From positions 1 to 24,259 of the forward strand of contig SFFH01000034.1 of the NCBI GenBank assembly GCA_004557905.1: DNA of 24,259 bases. Reading direction: 5' to 3'. The DNA is from Clostridiales bacterium (GTDB lineage: Bacteria > Bacillota > Clostridia > Christensenellales > Aristaeellaceae). Under the pieces are notes generated by a model that saw only the letters and a program-made list of their open reading frames with translations, had not been told where the DNA came from and searched no databases. The stretch's first letter is position 1; every line of letters starts with the position of its first letter. Below are positions 13,961-22,673 of the stretch, in pieces. A program made the position numbers and the translations under genes.

Positions 13961-14908
13961 ATGAAGACGACACAGGATTTTGACAGGATATCCATCGGCG
14001 TATTCCCCACGCCGGTTCAGAAGCTTGAAAGCATCAGCCGCCTGCTGGGCACGCAGGTCTATGTCAAGCGCGACGACCTGACCGGCCTGGGCCTGGGCGG
14101 CAACAAGGTGCGCAAGCTGGAATACTTGCTCGCGGACGCGAAGGCGCAGGGCGCCGAGGTGGTCTTCACCACCGGCGGCGCGCAGTCCAACCACGCCATG
14201 CTGACCGCCGCCGCGGCGCGCAAGCTGGGCATGACGCCCATCCTGATCCTTAAAAAGCGCGGCGTGACGGCGCGGCAGGGCAATCAGCTGCTGGAGCACC
14301 TGATGGGCGTGGACGTGCGCTTCATGGACACGGACGACTATGCGGATATCTACGCCGAGATGGACCGCGTGGGCAAGGCGCTGGGCAGGCCGTACTACAA
14401 GATCCCCTGCGGCGGCTCCAACGCGCTGGGCACGCTGGGCTATGTGGACTGCGCGCGGGAGATCCGCGACCAGGGCCTGCACTTTGATCATCTGATCTGC
14501 GCAGAGGGCAGCGGCGGCACGATGGCCGGCCTGGCGCTGGGCGCGAAGCTCTACCTGCCCGGCACGCGCGTGACCGGCATGATGGTGGACAGCGATCCCT
14601 TCGAGGAGATCACCGTGCGCCTGATGCGCGAGGCGGCGGCACTGCTGGACGCGGACGTTCAGGTGAGCGCGGAGGACTTCGACCTGCGCGACCTCTGCGG
14701 CCCCGGCTACGCGATTCCCTCGCAGGAGGGCAACGCCGCCGTGGCGATGATGGCGGAAAACGAGGGACTGTTCCTCGATCCGGTGTACACCGGCAAGGCC
14801 TTCGCCGGGCTGATCGCCATGGCGCGGGAGGGCGCGTTCAAGCCCACGGACCGCGTGCTGTTCCTGCACTCCGGCGGCGCGGGCGGCCTGTTCGCGGTGG
14901 GCGTATAA
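13961..14908 (+). CDS. D-cysteine desulfhydrase / ACC deaminase family PLP enzyme
   Basis: A cytoplasmic PLP fold-type II enzyme of 315 residues. Motifs are VKRDDLTGLGLGGNKVRKLEYL with the PLP lysine in GNK (K49), TGGAQSNHAM (71-80), PCGGSNALGTLGYV and the phosphate loop EGSGGTMAGLALG. The family includes D-cysteine desulfhydrase (D-cysteine to pyruvate, H2S and ammonia), 1-aminocyclopropane-1-carboxylate deaminase and L-cysteate lyase. In an anaerobic gut-type bacterium D-cysteine or a related D-amino acid is the likelier substrate, but that is inference. The ATG at 13961 follows GGAAGGAG by about 9 nt; the longer frame from 13820 runs through both promoters. Single gene, divergent from the CoA-transferase. 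Confidence 0.9.
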   Translation: MKTTQDFDRISIGVFPTPVQKLESISRLLGTQVYVKRDDLTGLGLGGNKVRKLEYLLADAKAQGAEVVFTTGGAQSNHAMLTAAAARKLGMTPILILKKRGVTARQGNQLLEHLMGVDVRFMDTDDYADIYAEMDRVGKALGRPYYKIPCGGSNALGTLGYVDCAREIRDQGLHFDHLICAEGSGGTMAGLALGAKLYLPGTRVTGMMVDSDPFEEITVRLMREAAALLDADVQVSAEDFDLRDLCGPGYAIPSQEGNAAVAMMAENEGLFLDPVYTGKAFAGLIAMAREGAFKPTDRVLFLHSGGAGGLFAVGV

Positions 14909-14933
14909 GACATTTTGCCGACATGCTTTTACC

Positions 14934-14997
14934 GCGCGAAGCGAGGAAGGGGTTCGGGGACAATGTCCCCGAGCAGGTTTTAGGGCGGCAGCCCTAA
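14934..14997. repeat. Intergenic element A (two hairpins, shares both ends with a second copy)
   Basis: It begins with a 17-nt sequence at 14934-14950 and ends with CGGCAGCCCTAA at 14986-14997. Inside, CGGGGAC pairs with GTCCCCG (14955-14971) and TTAGGGC with GCCCTAA (14980-14997). The same two end sequences bound a longer element at 22674-22809. It follows the PLP enzyme gene and may double as its 3' end structure. Confidence 0.55.
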
Positions 14998-15018
14998 CGT
15001 ATTCCCATATTGCATAAG

Positions 15019-15066
15019 AAAAAACCGTTTCAGAGCAGGATGCACAGCATCCTGCAATTGAAACGG
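15019..15066 (-). terminator. Intrinsic terminator of the AraC-GH2 unit
   Basis: CCGTTTCA (15025-15032) pairs with TGAAACGG (15059-15066), and GCAGGATGC (15035-15043) pairs with GCATCCTGC (15047-15055). On the minus strand six T follow (15024-15019). It lies 33 nt past the GH2 stop. Confidence 0.88.
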
Positions 15067-15099
15067 AGGTTTTGCGGCAAGGTGCGTTTTAGCAGCCGT

Positions 15100-17778
15100 T
15101 TACGCCAGAATCGTGCGGATCTCTTCGACCGGCGCCTCCTGCGCAGGCGCAAAGGCCTCCGATCCCATATAGCGATAGATGGAAAATAGCAGCGCCCGCG
15201 CCTCGGGATACTGCGTCAGATGGTGCAGACCCAGCGAGGAAAAGAGCAGCCGACCCCCGCCGCAGCGGCACTCAAACAGCTGCGCCATGGGCCGCAGATA
15301 GGCGTAGCTGTCCATCAGCGTCACGATGGGCCGGAGGCTTTGCAGCGCCTCGGGCAGGATTACGGCGCGCCGGGAGGCCATCGGCCACCACTGAAAATCG
15401 GTGTGCGCGTCCGTGGGGAAGGAAGCAAAGACGGGGTGCGCCGCGTCGATGAGCAGGCCCATGCCGCCCGCCTGCGCGGGAAACGTGCCGACGGACCAGA
15501 AGTCCGTGGAGAACTGCCCGCGGATGGAATGGGGCAGCGCCTCCTGTGTGGAATCCGGCGCGAGGAAGACCCTGCCGCCCCGCTGAAGCACCTGAAGCGC
15601 CCGCGCGTCGAGCGTCCGGCATTCGTAAACACGCTCCGGACAGACGGCGGGCTCGTCCGGATAGACCCAAAGATCATAGCTGTTTTCATGGCCGCACAGG
15701 CTGACGGTGAGCGTCAGTCTGGCGGCCTTTTTGATGCCGTCCAGCGGCACGGAGATGCTGCCCAGGTCCGTAGCCGCGCCGCACGCGGCGCGCGCGTAGG
15801 GCAGCGTGCCGCGCAGGGATACGCCGCCGCCCTCGAGCGTCCAGACCGGGACGCCGCCCAGCGTCTGCCTGCCGTAGTTGGCCACGCGCACATCGGCCGC
15901 AAGCGTCTCCCGGGCGGTATAGGTCAGGCGCGGCAGCAGCACGAGCGGCAGGACGGCCGTGAAGAAGCGGGCAAAGCGCTCCGGCTGCGCAAAGGCGTAG
16001 GGCTTGGGCGAAAGGTGGCTGTCCATCATGCCGACCAGCGCCGTGCCCTGCCCGGGAAAATCCTGCAGGCCCAGCAGAAAGAGGCCGGAGAGCCCCACGG
16101 TGCGCAGCGCCGCCTCCACCTCCGCGCGGTAGCAGCGCAGGGCCAGCTCGCCCGTCGCCTGGACATAGGCCCTCCAGCGGGGCAGCAGGCTCGCCGCCTC
16201 CACCCTGCTGCGGATCAGACGCAGGTTGTCCGGTCGTGTCACACCCCGGAACGCCGCCAGCTCGTCAAAGTCCGGCAGGACCTCATACTGGCCCACCTCA
16301 AAGGAAAGCACCGGCTGATCGCTGACCGCCCGGATGGCCCGCATGGCCGGGGCGTAGTCCGTGCGCAGGTCGGGGCAGCGCTCGTTGAGCCAGCCGGTCA
16401 TGGGCGAGCTGGTCGCGCGCAGCGCGTGCGCCCGGCAGCGGCAGGCGGCGTAGAAGTCGTCCGCGGGATGGGGACCCCTGGCGCCGTAATGGTTGTTGGA
16501 GCCGGCGGCGTACAGCCGGGTGGGGTCGATGCTGCGCGCGAGGGCGAGCAGCGAATCGGCGAAGGCTTGCCCGTTCTCGTTCATGTGCAGCTCGTTGCCC
16601 AGCGTGAGCATGACGAACGAGGGGTGATTGGCGAGCATGCGCAGCACGCCCTCGAGCTCCGCGCGGTAGTACGCCCGGCTCTCCGGGGAGGAAAAGGCGT
16701 TTCGCGGGTTCCAGTGCGAGAGCTCCGGCTGCATGAGCATGCCCGTCTCGTCCGCGGCGATGAACGCGGCCTCCGGCGGACAGTGGCTGTGAAAGCGCAC
16801 GCAGTTCACGCCGTAGCTCTGGTAGACCGCCAGAATATGCCGCCATGAGGCGACGTCCGTCGGGGGATGGCCGGTCTCCGGGAAGACGGCGCAGTTCGTC
16901 TCGCCGCGCAGAAAGAGCGGACGCCCGTTCAGCACAAACCGCCCGTTCTGCGCGCAGAAGGTGCGTACGCCGAAGGAGACGGTCTTGGCCGCATCGCCCA
17001 GCGAGGCGCTGAGCGCATACAGATTGCCCTCGCCCTCGTCCCAGCGGCGCACGTCCGCGCGAAGCGGCAGGCCGCGCAGGGCGACGGAGGAGAAGCCCGG
17101 GCCGCCCTGCGCCGTGATGCTCACGGGCGCGGCGAGCGCGTCGCTGGTCACGGCGACGTCTGCCTGAAAGGCGCGGTCGGCGGAGATCTCCAGCCACACG
17201 TCCAGCGCATCGCCGCGCGGATAGACCCGCAGCGCGTGGATGAACACCGGCTCCTCCACGCGCAGGGACAGCTCGCCAATGACGCCGTTCCAGTTGGTCT
17301 GCGTCTCGTCCGTCGCGGCGCTGGAGAAGACGATGTCGTCGTGCGGCCAGCCGGGATAGCGGTTGTCGCAGGTGAGGGCGAGCTCGTCCCGGCCGGTCAG
17401 CAGCCCCGTGAGCTCGAAGAGAACCGGTGTGGAGAGGGAGGCGGGCAGAAAGGGCGGTACCTCCTGACCGTTGACGCGCAGGGACAGGCGGCGCGTGCGC
17501 TCGCAAAAAAGAAAGACGCGCTTGCCCACGGGCGGCACAAACGAAAGCGCGCGCGTGAAGACCGCGGCACCCTCGTAGGTGTGCCGGCGGGTCAGGCGCG
17601 TGGCGATGACGTCCTGTGATGCCAGCGCGTCGTTGACGTTTTCGTCCGGATGCCAGGGCGCGGCGGTGAGATCGGCATGGCCGATGCCGTTTGTATCCAG
17701 CGTGCCGGGCAACTGCGCGGGCGCGCAGCCCTCACCGGTTTCACAGCGCCACGTGCCGGACAGGTCAAAAGCATTCAT
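15100..17778 (-). CDS. Cytoplasmic glycoside hydrolase family 2 protein
   Basis: 892 residues with no signal peptide, so it acts on imported sugars. Domains in order: an N-terminal jelly-roll sugar-binding domain (about 1-175, LPGTLDTNGIGHAD, FCERTRRLSLRVNG), an immunoglobulin-like domain (about 175-275), and a TIM barrel (about 280-640). The barrel has the GH2 acid/base in TLGNEL (E396) and the likely nucleophile in LSFEVGQY (E494). It is followed by LQDFPGQGTALVG, common in large GH2 enzymes. The last 170 residues look like a glutamine-amidotransferase-like accessory domain. The start has AGGAGG 7 nt upstream and lies 18 nt after the AraC gene, so they form an operon. Beta-galactosidase-type activity is plausible beside GH112, but beta-glucuronidase, mannosidase or arabinosidase types are not excluded. 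Confidence 0.9.
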   Translation of the reverse strand: MNAFDLSGTWRCETGEGCAPAQLPGTLDTNGIGHADLTAAPWHPDENVNDALASQDVIATRLTRRHTYEGAAVFTRALSFVPPVGKRVFLFCERTRRLSLRVNGQEVPPFLPASLSTPVLFELTGLLTGRDELALTCDNRYPGWPHDDIVFSSAATDETQTNWNGVIGELSLRVEEPVFIHALRVYPRGDALDVWLEISADRAFQADVAVTSDALAAPVSITAQGGPGFSSVALRGLPLRADVRRWDEGEGNLYALSASLGDAAKTVSFGVRTFCAQNGRFVLNGRPLFLRGETNCAVFPETGHPPTDVASWRHILAVYQSYGVNCVRFHSHCPPEAAFIAADETGMLMQPELSHWNPRNAFSSPESRAYYRAELEGVLRMLANHPSFVMLTLGNELHMNENGQAFADSLLALARSIDPTRLYAAGSNNHYGARGPHPADDFYAACRCRAHALRATSSPMTGWLNERCPDLRTDYAPAMRAIRAVSDQPVLSFEVGQYEVLPDFDELAAFRGVTRPDNLRLIRSRVEAASLLPRWRAYVQATGELALRCYRAEVEAALRTVGLSGLFLLGLQDFPGQGTALVGMMDSHLSPKPYAFAQPERFARFFTAVLPLVLLPRLTYTARETLAADVRVANYGRQTLGGVPVWTLEGGGVSLRGTLPYARAACGAATDLGSISVPLDGIKKAARLTLTVSLCGHENSYDLWVYPDEPAVCPERVYECRTLDARALQVLQRGGRVFLAPDSTQEALPHSIRGQFSTDFWSVGTFPAQAGGMGLLIDAAHPVFASFPTDAHTDFQWWPMASRRAVILPEALQSLRPIVTLMDSYAYLRPMAQLFECRCGGGRLLFSSLGLHHLTQYPEARALLFSIYRYMGSEAFAPAQEAPVEEIRTILA

Positions 17779-17796
17779 CGGGATACCTCCTGCGCG

Positions 17797-18735
17797 TCAC
17801 AGATTTTCGGGGACCAGCCAGCCCTTGTAGGGCAGGATGTACGATTTCTGCCTTGCACGGATGGGCTTGCTGGACTGGCGGTATTGCTGCGGGGTGACGC
17901 TCATGACCTGCTGGAAATTGCGGTTGAAGCTGGAAATGGAGGCGATGCCCACGGCCTGCGCGATGGAGGTGATGGGCTCGCTGGTGGTGTTGAGCAGGAT
18001 GCACGCCTGGCGGATGCGGATCTGGATGACGTACTGCAGGGGCGTGGTGCCCATGATGGAGAGGAACAGGCGGCGGAAGTGCGTCTGGCTCAGGTGACAC
18101 AGGCCGGCGAGCTTGTCCACGCTGCAGGGCTCCACATAGTGGTCGTTGATGTATTCCAGCGCGGGGCGAAGGATGAACGCCCGGCTGTTGGCGGGCGCGC
18201 GGCGGATCCGGTCGCTGAGCTGGCTGCGCAGCTCGGCGACCAGAAGGAGGGAGTAGAGCGTGAAGAGCGAGGGATCACCGTCGGCGCGCGAGACAGCCTC
18301 CTCGAGCAGGCATTTGCAGATGAAATACAGCCGCGGATGGCTGGCGGCGGTGATGTGCAGATAGCTGCCCAGCAGCACGCTGAGGCTCTGTTGCTCCCCC
18401 TCGGGCAGGCCCGGATGATGGCTGAACGCATCCGGGTCGACAAACAGGTAGTTCCAGCGGCTTCGGCAGCCGGGCGCGGAGCAGGTGGTGTGCGGCACAA
18501 AGCGCGGAATCAGAAAGATGTCCCGCGCGGCAAAGGGCACGGTGACGTCGTTTTCAAAGCCGAGGAAGCCGCTGTCGGAGAGGCAGTAGCCGATTTCCAG
18601 GCAGTTGTGAAAGTGGAGGCGGTCGCTGAGCACGTCGGAGATGCGCCATTCCTCGCCGGACAGGCACAGGAACGGCTTGTCGGGTTCAAGCTCATAGATG
18701 CGGTATTCGATGATGTTTTTGGACGGACGCGCCAT
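17797..18735 (-). CDS. AraC family transcriptional regulator
   Basis: 312 residues. The N-terminal cupin-like sensing domain (about 20-160) has LHFHNCLEIGYCLSDSG and VPFAARDIFLIPRFVPHTTC, typical of sugar-binding AraC regulators. The C-terminal 100 residues hold two helix-turn-helix motifs: SVDKLAGLCHLSQTHFRRLF (205-224) and ITSIAQAVGIASISSFNRNF (255-274), followed by TPQQYR. I chose ATG 18735, 6 nt after AGGAGG; the longer frame to 18891 runs through the promoter. It is co-transcribed with GH2 and divergent from the Lpl-type importer, so it most likely activates both in response to an imported sugar. Confidence 0.93.
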   Translation of the reverse strand: MARPSKNIIEYRIYELEPDKPFLCLSGEEWRISDVLSDRLHFHNCLEIGYCLSDSGFLGFENDVTVPFAARDIFLIPRFVPHTTCSAPGCRSRWNYLFVDPDAFSHHPGLPEGEQQSLSVLLGSYLHITAASHPRLYFICKCLLEEAVSRADGDPSLFTLYSLLLVAELRSQLSDRIRRAPANSRAFILRPALEYINDHYVEPCSVDKLAGLCHLSQTHFRRLFLSIMGTTPLQYVIQIRIRQACILLNTTSEPITSIAQAVGIASISSFNRNFQQVMSVTPQQYRQSSKPIRARQKSYILPYKGWLVPENL

Positions 18736-18820
18736 GCGGTTTCCTCCTGCTTCCTGCCGTTTGCCGGCCCCTTTTATCCATGAAAGTATATGAATCGCAC
18801 AAATTCGGGTGCCTATCCTC

Positions 18821-18849
18821 AGTATAACACCGAAATGCTGACCGGTAAA
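18821..18849 (-). promoter_or_regulatory. Promoter of the AraC-GH2 operon
   Basis: On the minus strand, TTTACC (18849-18844) and TATACT (18826-18821) are separated by 17 bp. The -35 is weak, consistent with activator dependence. Confidence 0.5.
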
Positions 18850-18928
18850 GTGTGGAATGGAATAGTTATTGGTCGAAAATGAGAAGTTCATGGTTGCTTT
18901 ATTGTAGAAACGCCCGCTTTTGAGGGTC

Positions 18929-18934
18929 TATAAT
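18929..18934 (+). promoter_or_regulatory. -10 element of the Lpl-type importer promoter
   Basis: A perfect TATAAT with no acceptable -35 at 16-18 bp upstream (that region reads AGAAAC/TAGAAA). A good -10 without a -35, beside an AraC gene, suggests an activated promoter. The leader would be about 57 nt before ATG 18998. Confidence 0.5.
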
Positions 18935-18997
18935 GAATTTAACATAAAACGACGACGGAATCTTGTGTACTTTGTTGGATGGATAGGAGGATGCCTT

Positions 18998-19945
18998 ATG
19001 GCTCAGAAGGGCGTCGGGCGGCGGGATCTGCGCGCAAGGAAGCTGCAGGTGTATTTGAAAAACAACTGGCAGCTGTACGCGCTGCTGGTGATTCCCATCG
19101 CGTTTGTCATCATCTTCAAGTATGCGGCGTATCCGGGCATGCGCATCGCGTTCATGAATTACAAGCCTGCCAAGGGCTTTGACGGCAGCCCGTGGGTGGG
19201 CCTTGAGACGTTTGAGAAGGTCTTCAAGGATAAGAGCTTCCACACCGCGCTGAGGAACTCGCTGGTCTTCAACTTTCTCGACCTGATCGTCGGCTTCCCC
19301 GTGCCCATCATCCTGGCGCTGCTGCTCAACGAGCTGCGCTTTGACCGCTACAAAAAGGTCTCCCAGACCATCCTGTATCTGCCGCACTTCCTCTCCTGGC
19401 CCATCATCGCCTCCGTCATGCTCACGCTCTTCAAGCCGGAGACGGGCCTGGTCAACGTCGCCCTGATGAACCTGGGCATCATCGACAAGGGCATTCCGTT
19501 TCTGACCGAAAAGTGGCACTGGGCGGTGTCCTATCTGCTCATCGGCGTATGGCAGAACATGGGCTGGGGCTCCATCATCTACCTGGCTGCGATCACCGGC
19601 ATCGACGGACAGCTCTACGAGGCCGCGACCATCGACGGCGCGGGCCGCTGGCGCAAGATCTGGAACGTCACCCTGCCGTGCATCCGCGGCACGATGGTCA
19701 CGCTGCTGATCATGAACCTGGGCCGCGTGATGGGCTCCAACTTCGAGCGCCTGGACGCCTTTGGCAACGTGCAGGTCAAGGACTTCCAGTACCAGCTGGC
19801 CATCTACATCTACGAAAAAGGCCTGGCGGGCGGCAACTTCTCCCGCGCGACGGCAGTGGGCCTGTTCCAGTCGCTGGTCGGCCTGATTCTGGTGCTCGCT
19901 TCTGACCGGGTCGCCAAGAAGCTTGGCGAAGACGGATTGCTGTAA
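18998..19945 (+). CDS. Carbohydrate ABC transporter permease, LplB type
   Basis: A membrane protein of 315 residues with six segments after a cytoplasmic N-terminus (YLKNNWQLYALLVIPIAFVIIFKYAAYPGMRIAFMNYKP). This opening is diagnostic for the LplB branch of CUT1 sugar permeases. The ATPase-contact loop is EAATIDGAGRWRKIWNVTLP (208-227). These permeases import oligosaccharides with a paired YtcP/LplC-type permease and a binding protein, both of which follow. ATG 18998 lies 7 nt after AGGAGG; the longer frame from 18920 includes the promoter. First gene of a three-gene operon divergent from AraC-GH2. Confidence 0.95.
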   Translation: MAQKGVGRRDLRARKLQVYLKNNWQLYALLVIPIAFVIIFKYAAYPGMRIAFMNYKPAKGFDGSPWVGLETFEKVFKDKSFHTALRNSLVFNFLDLIVGFPVPIILALLLNELRFDRYKKVSQTILYLPHFLSWPIIASVMLTLFKPETGLVNVALMNLGIIDKGIPFLTEKWHWAVSYLLIGVWQNMGWGSIIYLAAITGIDGQLYEAATIDGAGRWRKIWNVTLPCIRGTMVTLLIMNLGRVMGSNFERLDAFGNVQVKDFQYQLAIYIYEKGLAGGNFSRATAVGLFQSLVGLILVLASDRVAKKLGEDGLL

Positions 19946-19963
19946 GGGAAGGGAGGAACAATC

Positions 19964-20869
19964 ATGCAGGCCAAAACCGCAAAGAAGACGTCCGCCTTTT
20001 CCGGCGTCAACCGCATCCGCGTGAGCGACCTCGTCATCGCGCTGGTCATCCTCCTGCTCTCGCTTACCTGTATCCTGCCGTTCATCCATGTGACCGCCAA
20101 GAGCGTGTCCTCCAACACGGCGGTCATGTCCAAGTCGGTGTATCTGTGGCCCAAGGGGCTCAACTTTGACGCATATGTCTCCATCTTCCGGGACGGCCAG
20201 CTGACGCACTCCATGCTCTACACCGTGCTCGTCACGCTGCTGTTCACCGTCATCGGCATGTTCATCACCATCTGCGCGGCGTATCCGCTGTCCATCCGCG
20301 GCCTGAAGGGACGGCCGGTGTTCGCGTTCATCCTGATGTTTACCATGTACTTCAGCGCCGGCCTGATTCCGGAGTACCTGCTTTACAAGGATCTGGGCCT
20401 GCTCAACACCATGTGGGTGCTGGTGCTGCCGCTGTGCTTTGCGCCCTACAACATGCTGATCATGCGCTCGTTCCTCGCCTCCACGATCCCGGAGAGCCTG
20501 TACGAGGCGGCCAAGCTCGACGGCGCCAGCCACATCCAGACGCTGACCCGCATCGTGCTCCCGCTCTCCAAGCCGATTCTGGCGACGCTGTCGCTGTTCT
20601 ACGCGGTGGGCCGCTGGAACGCCTACGCGGACGCCAAGTACTACATCACCGCCAAGTCGCTGCAGCCGCTGCAGTACCTGCTCTCCAACATGGTGCTCAA
20701 CTCCGGCAACGACGCGATCTCCCTGGCCGAGTCCGCCGCGGCGGATACCACGCCGGAGGTGCTGCAGGCCGCGACGATCATGTTCGCCACGCTGCCGATC
20801 ATCATGATCTACCCCTTCGTGCAGAAGTATTTTGTCAAGGGCGCGATGATCGGCGCGGTGAAGGGCTGA
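19964..20869 (+). CDS. Carbohydrate ABC transporter permease, YtcP/LplC type
   Basis: A membrane protein of 301 residues with six segments. Family features are FIHVTAKSVSS near the first segment, YFSAGLIPEYLLYKDLGLLNTMW, and the ATPase-contact loop EAAKLDGASHIQTLTRIVLP (181-200). The C-terminus FVQKYFVKGAMIGAVKG is the usual ending of this family. It pairs with the LplB-type permease 18 nt upstream. A GGAGG-like site precedes the ATG by about 8 nt. No ATPase gene is in the operon. Confidence 0.95.
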   Translation: MQAKTAKKTSAFSGVNRIRVSDLVIALVILLLSLTCILPFIHVTAKSVSSNTAVMSKSVYLWPKGLNFDAYVSIFRDGQLTHSMLYTVLVTLLFTVIGMFITICAAYPLSIRGLKGRPVFAFILMFTMYFSAGLIPEYLLYKDLGLLNTMWVLVLPLCFAPYNMLIMRSFLASTIPESLYEAAKLDGASHIQTLTRIVLPLSKPILATLSLFYAVGRWNAYADAKYYITAKSLQPLQYLLSNMVLNSGNDAISLAESAAADTTPEVLQAATIMFATLPIIMIYPFVQKYFVKGAMIGAVKG

Positions 20870-20940
20870 GCGGCAATTGCACAGGTATAACGACAGGGCT
20901 TGTCTGTCTATACATCATTTCAAAAGGAGGAATTGTTTCT

Positions 20941-22566
20941 ATGAAGAAAACGCTTACCCTGCTGCTGGCGCTGGTGATGGTGCTGACCATGATCGCCGCC
21001 GCCAATGCCGAAGTGCCGGAATGGAAGCCGTTTGAGCAGAACGTCACCATCACCGTGCCGGTGTACGACCGCTCCAAGGTCGGCTATCCCGCCGTCGACG
21101 ACAACTACTGGACCCAGTACATCCAGAAGGAATTCGGCGACAAGTACAACATCACCGTCAAGTATGTCGCCATCCCGCGCGGCGACGTCATGACCAAGTA
21201 CTCCCTGCTCATCGCGGGCGAGGAGACCCCGACCATCATGATGGAGTATGACTATCCGAAGGTTGCACAGTGGGCGACCGACGGCGCCATGCAGACCATC
21301 GACCTGGAGGCGTTCGCCGCCGTCGCGCCGACCTACTACGGCAAGATGGTGGAGAACAACCAGCTGGGCTACACGGACATCAACGGCGAGACCTACTTCG
21401 TCCTCTCCGAGCGCCCGTACTACAACACCACCTACACCTATGCGACCTTCGTGCGCATGGACTGGCTGCGCGCCGTGGGCTATGACCATGTGCCCAAGAG
21501 CTACGAGGAGCAGGTGGACGCGATCAACAAGATCATCGCCGCCGGCCTGACCGATCAGGCGCCGCTGGGCCTGGGCATCCCGACCAGCGCGTATGTGCAG
21601 AACTTCGCCTACCGCGACATTCCGGTGGACGAAGCTGAGTGGGCGCAGCACTCCTCCCTGGGCACCGCCTCCCTCTCCTGGGAGCCGACCAAGAAGCTTC
21701 TCAAGCGCCTGAACAGCGAGTACCACATGGGCTGGTATTCCTCCGAGTTCGACCTGGAGAAGGACTCCAAGGGCGCCGCGACCGATCAGGCCCAGACCGA
21801 CTTCATCAACGGCAAGACCTACCGCTACGGCGGCTACATGTCCGCGAACGTCTCCTGGCTGACCGCCTTCTTTGAGAACAACCCGAATGCCGAGCTCGCC
21901 ATCGAGAGCAACTACGCGGTGGTGGACGGCGAGGTCGTCCCGGATGCGCAGCTGCGCGCGGACAACCCGTTCGGCATGATCGTGGGCTTCTCCTCCTACG
22001 CGACCGAGGACCAGCTCAAGGCGGCCTGGATGCTCATGGAGTGGATGATCCAGCCGGAGAACCTGTTCGTGCTGGAGAACGGCGTCGAGGGCGTCACCTA
22101 CACCATGGGTGAAAACGGCCTGCCGGTCGTCGTGGGCGACTACACGGGCACCGAGATGCTCAACCACAACATGAACATCGACATGACCTGCCTGGTGCAC
22201 GCCTCCAAGGTCGTGGGCACCATCGAGGACAGCATCGCGGCCATCACGCCGCAGGGCCTGCCGCAGGACTTCTATCAGGCGCTGCTGGACAACTACAACG
22301 AGCTGGCGGAGATCGCCGCGAAGGGCAACGCGTATTCCGACCCGGTCTTCGCCGTGGCGATCGAGTCCGAGTCCGAGTACAGCGCCTCCCTGCTGAGCCT
22401 GTATCAGGAGGCCTTTGCCAAGCTGGTCAAGTGCGACCCGGCCGAGTTCGACGCGCTCTATGAGCAGCTGAGCCAGGATTACCTGGACGCCGGCTATCAG
22501 GAGATCATCGACGAGCGTCTTAATGCCTACGAGGCCGGCCAGACCACCAAGCTGCCGCAGCGCTAA
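20941..22566 (+). CDS. Extracellular sugar-binding protein of the Lpl-type importer
   Basis: 541 residues, the large size usual for LplA/LipO-type binding proteins. A signal peptide MKKTLTLLLALVMVLTMIAAANA ends with an ANA type I site before EVPEW; no lipobox cysteine is present. The mature part has VYDRSKVGYPAVDDNYWTQYIQ, an aromatic-rich stretch (YYNTTYTYATFVRMDWL) and a C-terminal LSQDYLDAGYQEIIDERLNAYE, typical of this family. It captures an oligosaccharide for the two permeases upstream. AAAGGAGG lies 10 nt before the ATG at 20941. It ends the operon at a strong terminator. The ligand is unknown; a galactose-containing glycan is inferred from GH112 and GH2. Confidence 0.92.
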   Translation: MKKTLTLLLALVMVLTMIAAANAEVPEWKPFEQNVTITVPVYDRSKVGYPAVDDNYWTQYIQKEFGDKYNITVKYVAIPRGDVMTKYSLLIAGEETPTIMMEYDYPKVAQWATDGAMQTIDLEAFAAVAPTYYGKMVENNQLGYTDINGETYFVLSERPYYNTTYTYATFVRMDWLRAVGYDHVPKSYEEQVDAINKIIAAGLTDQAPLGLGIPTSAYVQNFAYRDIPVDEAEWAQHSSLGTASLSWEPTKKLLKRLNSEYHMGWYSSEFDLEKDSKGAATDQAQTDFINGKTYRYGGYMSANVSWLTAFFENNPNAELAIESNYAVVDGEVVPDAQLRADNPFGMIVGFSSYATEDQLKAAWMLMEWMIQPENLFVLENGVEGVTYTMGENGLPVVVGDYTGTEMLNHNMNIDMTCLVHASKVVGTIEDSIAAITPQGLPQDFYQALLDNYNELAEIAAKGNAYSDPVFAVAIESESEYSASLLSLYQEAFAKLVKCDPAEFDALYEQLSQDYLDAGYQEIIDERLNAYEAGQTTKLPQR

Positions 22567-22603
22567 GCGCGGCGCAGCCTTCTGACCCAATAAGCAAAAA
22601 AAG

Positions 22604-22631
22604 TCCCCGCCGGGTGTCCGGCGGGGATTTT
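22604..22631 (+). terminator. Intrinsic terminator of the Lpl-type importer operon
   Basis: TCCCCGCCGG (22604-22613) pairs with CCGGCGGGGA (22618-22627) across GTGT, followed by TTTT. It lies 37 nt past the binding-protein stop. Confidence 0.92.
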
Positions 22632-22673
22632 GCGCTTGTCCTATACTGATTTCATCCTCAATGGCTTTCATAA

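Noticed and set aside
20413..20940. A 5' extension of the binding-protein frame into the upstream permease
   Set aside because: It overlaps the permease in another frame. The signal peptide and AAAGGAGG place the true start at 20941.
22632..22660. A plus-strand promoter (TATACT) after the importer terminator
   Set aside because: There is no matching -35 at proper distance and no downstream plus-strand gene.
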